11,439 nucleotides of DNA, from assembly GCA_004802705.1 (NCBI GenBank), contig SGPL01000805.1, positions 1 through 11,439 of the forward strand. The letters are read 5' to 3'. A program made the position numbers and the translations under genes. Source of the DNA: Bondarzewia mesenterica (taxonomy: Eukaryota > Basidiomycota > Agaricomycetes > Russulales > Bondarzewiaceae). Positions 8,619 through 11,439 of this stretch are shown here, one piece after another; positions within the stretch are counted from its first letter, which is position 1; every line of letters starts with the position of its first letter. Below the pieces are notes generated by a model, which saw only the letters and a program-made list of their open reading frames with translations, was not told the origin of the DNA and ran no database searches.

Positions 8619-9617
8619 ATGACTTCCCGTCCATTAAACGATGACGAGGTTCTTAGCGAGATGAACAAGATGGTTCGTGCTGTTTGATGAAATTCTTTGA
8701 GAGCAGACTTACCTCAGGATGTGTATAGGTCGCGTTCATCAAGCAAGAGGCTATGGAGAAGGGCCGCGAGATTCGCGTGAAAGCAGACGAGGAGTTTGCC
8801 ATTGAGAAAGTGCGTTGAATGTCCATCAATGTCATGACTGGAGATGACACGGCGTGGACTGTGATGTTAGGCAAAGCTTGTTAAGCAAGAGCAGCAAGCG
8901 ATAGATTCGCAATACGAGAAGAAGCGCAAGGGCGCTGAGACAGCTCAGAAGATGTGCATTGATTTTTTAGTGTCTAGTGCTCGACGATCCTTAATTTGCC
9001 CCTCCCTTGATTAGTGCACAGTCGACTTTAACGAACAAGTCTCGGCTCAAGCTTCTCCATCGTCGTGAGGAGCACTTGCAAGACCTCTTCAGCACTGCTC
9101 GCTCTGCTATTGTCGAACTTGCTGTCGACGAGGGTCGTTATGTGCAGTTTCTGGAGGGCGTAATTGTTCAGGGTTTGTTGCAGCTCCTGGAGCCTGACGT
9201 CACTGTATATGCCCGGGCGAAGGATGAGGGCGCGGTAGAGAAGGCAGCCGAGGCAGCGAAGAAGAGTTACAATGATATCAGTGGAAGGGATGTCGAGATG
9301 TCGATTGAGGCGACGCTGAGCGATGAGTTGTGAGTGATAGCGTGTGGTCGCATGCGGTGTCTCATCAGTGGGCTGATACGAGTGGACATTTTGCAGGGCT
9401 GGCGGTGTCAAGATCATTAGTGGTACCAGACGGATCACCGTTGACAACTCTCTCGACGAGCGCTTGAGGCTTCTTGAGGATAGAGTATGTTCTCCTCATC
9501 ACTCGAATCCGCATTCTGCTGTTGTTCACCAGTTAACCCGGTTTGCTCTCCCAGATGCTGCCTGAGATCCGGCATGACTTGTTCGGTCCCAATGAGAACC
9601 GTAAATTCTTCACATGA
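8619..9617 (+). CDS. VMA4: V-type H+-ATPase subunit E
   Basis: Peripheral-stalk subunit E of the vacuolar proton pump. With subunit G it forms the stator stalks that hold the V1 catalytic head against the membrane sector (family knowledge). Exons: 8619-8672, 8729-8809, 8871-8953, 9015-9329, 9397-9484, 9555-9617 (TGA 9615-9617). The five introns (56-70 nt) are GT-AG; the 684-nt CDS gives 227 aa, the usual length for this subunit. N-terminal half (about 1-100) is a charged coiled coil (NKMVAFIKQEAMEKGREIR; KLVKQEQQAIDSQYEKKRK). The family-typical string QKIAQSTLTNKSRLKLL spans the exon 3/4 junction, with I73 from a split codon. The C-terminal globular part has GLLQLLEPDV, AGGVKIISGTRRITVDNSLD and ends DRMLPEIRHDLFG then NRKFFT. 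The start is the first ATG and gives the expected MTSRPLNDDEV N-terminus. The gene is intact, with nothing odd. Confidence 0.95.
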
Positions 9618-10194
9618 AATCGTGGCCACGGACTTTCGATACACTACGCCTGTACTGCTCCTCGTCCGACAGTAATTATACCTTTTCATTATCTCTCCCT
9701 CTCAGTGCTACCTGCCTTTGAATCGGATTTGTTCGGGAGTACGGCCCCTTATCCAGCAGACCATCTTCAAGCTCATTCGAGGTCAGAGAGTGTGTCATTT
9801 CCTCATGGGCATAGGTATGTGGACACTTTCTTTTACACAGAATGATATCGATGTTGCGGACGCGTGATCGTGCTCGCAAGCTTACAATAGTATTGTCGTC
9901 TCGGCCAACAATCGCTTGTTACATCAGAGCCAAAGCAAGAGCAAGACTGACTTAAACACACACAGTACTCATACATCATTCACAAGGAGAACGAAGCACA
10001 ATCCACTGGAGGATATCAGCTGCCTATGGTCGAACGATCGACTAAGCGTCTCATAGGTCCGGTATTCCATACTGCTCGCGTTCTCTAGTTTGCCGCGCGC
10101 GTAAGGCGGCTTGTACGCTCTCTCTACCTTGCCGAAGGAAGCCCAGCTAGTATTTCCTCCATTGAATCTGCCGTCTTCATTGTCCAGTTGCCCC
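9618..10194. other. Vma4 3' UTR and intergenic DNA
   Basis: Pyrimidine-rich sequence after the Vma4 stop, then mixed composition. A plus-strand acceptor-like site (CTCTCAG, near 9704) has no supported exon after it. On the minus strand, a 93-codon frame (9969-10250) overlaps the end of the neighbouring orphan frame; its middle part is polar and coding-like. See the finding on a possible frameshift. Nothing here is recognisable. Confidence 0.45.
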
Positions 10195-10566
10195 TCATGA
10201 ATGGTCGGGTTCCAGCGAGGTGATATTATAGCGGTCCTCCAACGTCCCACACTCCACGTTCATGGTATCCTTCTTCTCCAGCCAATCCTTAACACGCAGA
10301 TCATCCCGCCCTTCTTTCAACGGCAGCTGCAGGTCAGAGCGCCATTCGTGAAATTGAGTGAAGAAGAAGACACAGGGAACGCCACGGGAGGTGTCAGGCC
10401 AGACGTGGCTCGCGACGAGCACGTAGACCATGCCATTGTCGAAGAGCCAGTCATAGATAGGCCAGTGCATCCGGTGGTCCTCGAAGTCTGCATCCTGGAC
10501 ACCGAGGACTCTGTTGAGTGCACGCGCAGTGGGAATGGAGATGTGGTATCCGCCAAGGATCATCAT
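10195..10566 (-). CDS. Hypothetical protein, 123 aa, family not recognised
   Basis: Single-exon minus-strand frame from ATG 10566 to TGA at 10195-10197. The product is rich in aromatic residues and looks like folded protein: GGYHISIPTARALNRVLG, then HWPIYDWLFDNGMVYVLVAS, CVFFFTQFHEW and a charged C-terminal part (EGRDDLRVKDWLEKKD). There is no signal peptide or transmembrane helix. The opposite strand is open across the same stretch, but its product looks like an antisense shadow. The segment just upstream (CATATAG before 10567) resembles a 3' splice site, so this could be the last exon of a longer gene. A nearby ATG at 10631 with a GTGAGT donor does not join in phase. A second frame overlapping its end could mean a frameshift. 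The minus-strand choice is moderately sure; function is unknown. Confidence 0.45.
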   Translation of the reverse strand: MMILGGYHISIPTARALNRVLGVQDADFEDHRMHWPIYDWLFDNGMVYVLVASHVWPDTSRGVPCVFFFTQFHEWRSDLQLPLKEGRDDLRVKDWLEKKDTMNVECGTLEDRYNITSLEPDHS

Positions 10567-10631
10567 CCTATATGACTGAAGTAACGATCAGAGGCGCCAT
10601 ACACTCAAGAAAACTCACGCAGTTGCCACAT

Positions 10632-11439
10632 ACTCAAATTAGGTGCAGAGAATTTTGATAGAGGTATTTGGGCCCAGATGGTCTGGCGTTGGCTTGCTAG
10701 AAGTTGTGAGGAGATCTAATCATGTCCACGCCGTCGACTCTTTAAGCTTTAAGCATAAGGAAGTGAGCTGCCGACCGGCGCGAAAGCCGTGCCGAAGCTA
10801 CATGCAAAACGACATTGCCTTGAGACTTTGTATACCATGGATTCTATAGGCCTACGAGCTGAAACATAAGAGTTAGAGAATCGCAATTCTCGCAACTTGC
10901 GTTGATTATTTTGTACGCACAAAACCGTCCGCCATACGGCGAGACAGCGGATAAATGCACGGACACTGTTAATATGTACATTGCAGGGTCGGAAACTTGG
11001 AGACACAATACGAGATCTCACCGTACGGCGTTCATCTTGTGTGAGGGGTCTCAAGAGGAGACCAGTTATAACATTTCTGTAATACATATATCCGACATAT
11101 GTGCCATTTAATTTGAGCTATATTCATTATCTGTGAGAACTTCCGATCATGGGACATACCGACAACGCATCCAACGACTCCCGATTGACATGAGTACGGT
11201 CGCCCTGAGCCGCCAGGATGACCGGCTTTCCTTGTCCCGTACCTTCCATCTCGTATCCCGATCCGTATGCGCGGGACCCCAGCAACTTTACCACGTCGTT
11301 AGACGAGTTTTGATTATTATCAAGTAAGCCTGTGTGACTTGCTGACCAACGAACTACGGTTGACGGGACGACCGATTCGTTTTAGCCCTAATATAGGGTT
11401 ATCTACACTTATGAGACATGTCAATTATTTATTAGCCAA
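10632..11439. other. Mostly non-coding right flank
   Basis: AT-richer than the gene-bearing parts. It contains a direct repeat TTTAAGC twice (10741-10754) and a small inverted repeat GAGAAT-CGCA-ATTCTC (10876-10891). A 112-codon minus-strand frame (10749-11087) has no recognisable motifs and is probably chance. The exception is the possible exon at 11158-11329. Confidence 0.45.
11158..11329 (-). CDS. Possible internal exon of a minus-strand gene
   Basis: Minus strand: acceptor CACACAG before 11329, an open stretch of about 57 codons (LLDNNQNSSNDVV, then SRAYGSGYEMEGTGQGKP, ILAAQGDRTHVNRESLDALS), then a GTATGT donor. About 60 per cent of third positions are G or C. The plus strand is also open across the same bases (from ATG 11190) and ends at a possible GTAAGC donor near 11324, so the strand is uncertain. 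No family is recognised and no partner exon was found inside the window; it does not join in phase to the 10195-10566 frame. Confidence 0.22.

Noticed and set aside
9028..9447. 139-codon minus-strand frame
   Set aside because: It is antisense to exon 4 of Vma4, whose identity is secure.
10201..10575. 124-codon plus-strand frame
   Set aside because: It mirrors the minus-strand frame over the same bases. The minus product has the aromatic and hydrophobic pattern of a folded protein, while the plus product looks like an antisense shadow.
10619..10631. First exon ATGTGGCAACTGC for the orphan gene, spliced by GTGAGT to 10567
   Set aside because: The junction is out of phase and gives an immediate stop codon (TGA).
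1..11439. Biosynthetic cluster, transposon, CRISPR or defence system
   Set aside because: Identified genes are housekeeping or carbohydrate-active. I saw no transposase, long terminal or inverted repeats, spaced direct repeats, or clustered tailoring enzymes.

Overview
This looks like nuclear DNA from a filamentous basidiomycete, most likely an Agaricomycete. Genes are cut by many short GT-AG introns (mostly 50-70 nt, several with a CTGAC-type branch site), coding parts prefer C or G in third codon position, and intergenic parts are AT-richer with T-runs and microsatellites. There is no sign of prokaryotic, organellar or viral sequence. Gene models were assembled by eye, joining exons where reading phase, splice signals and family motifs all agree.

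Layout. (1) Positions 1-611, + strand: last four exons of a secreted GH16 beta-glucanase-type protein; its 5' part lies outside the window. (2) 612-2274: convergent intergenic region with low-complexity DNA only. (3) 2275-3467, - strand: a complete seven-exon gene for a 202-residue four-helix membrane protein, MARVEL-like. (4) 3468-4564: divergent promoter region; its right half (4073-4589) is open in several frames and cannot be resolved by eye. (5) 4565-8219, + strand: a complete 18-exon gene for a secreted GH95 alpha-L-fucosidase, including a 6-nt micro-exon. (6) 8382-8452, + strand: an intronless tRNA-Gly(GCC). (7) 8619-9617, + strand: a complete six-exon gene for V-type H+-ATPase subunit E (Vma4). 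(8) 10195-10566, - strand: an unrecognised 123-codon reading frame, possibly part of a larger or decayed gene. (9) 10632-11439: mostly non-coding, with one possible minus-strand exon near the right edge.

The genes do not form a pathway. GH16 and GH95 are both extracellular carbohydrate-active enzymes (beta-glucan and fucosylated glycans), but a 1.7-kb gap and an unrelated gene separate them, so co-regulation is speculation. Vma4 and the tRNA are housekeeping genes. I found no defence system, mobile element, CRISPR array or biosynthetic cluster. The points most worth a second look are the GH95 micro-exon, its uncertain N-terminus and the multi-frame region upstream of it, and the orphan minus-strand frame near 10.4 kb.
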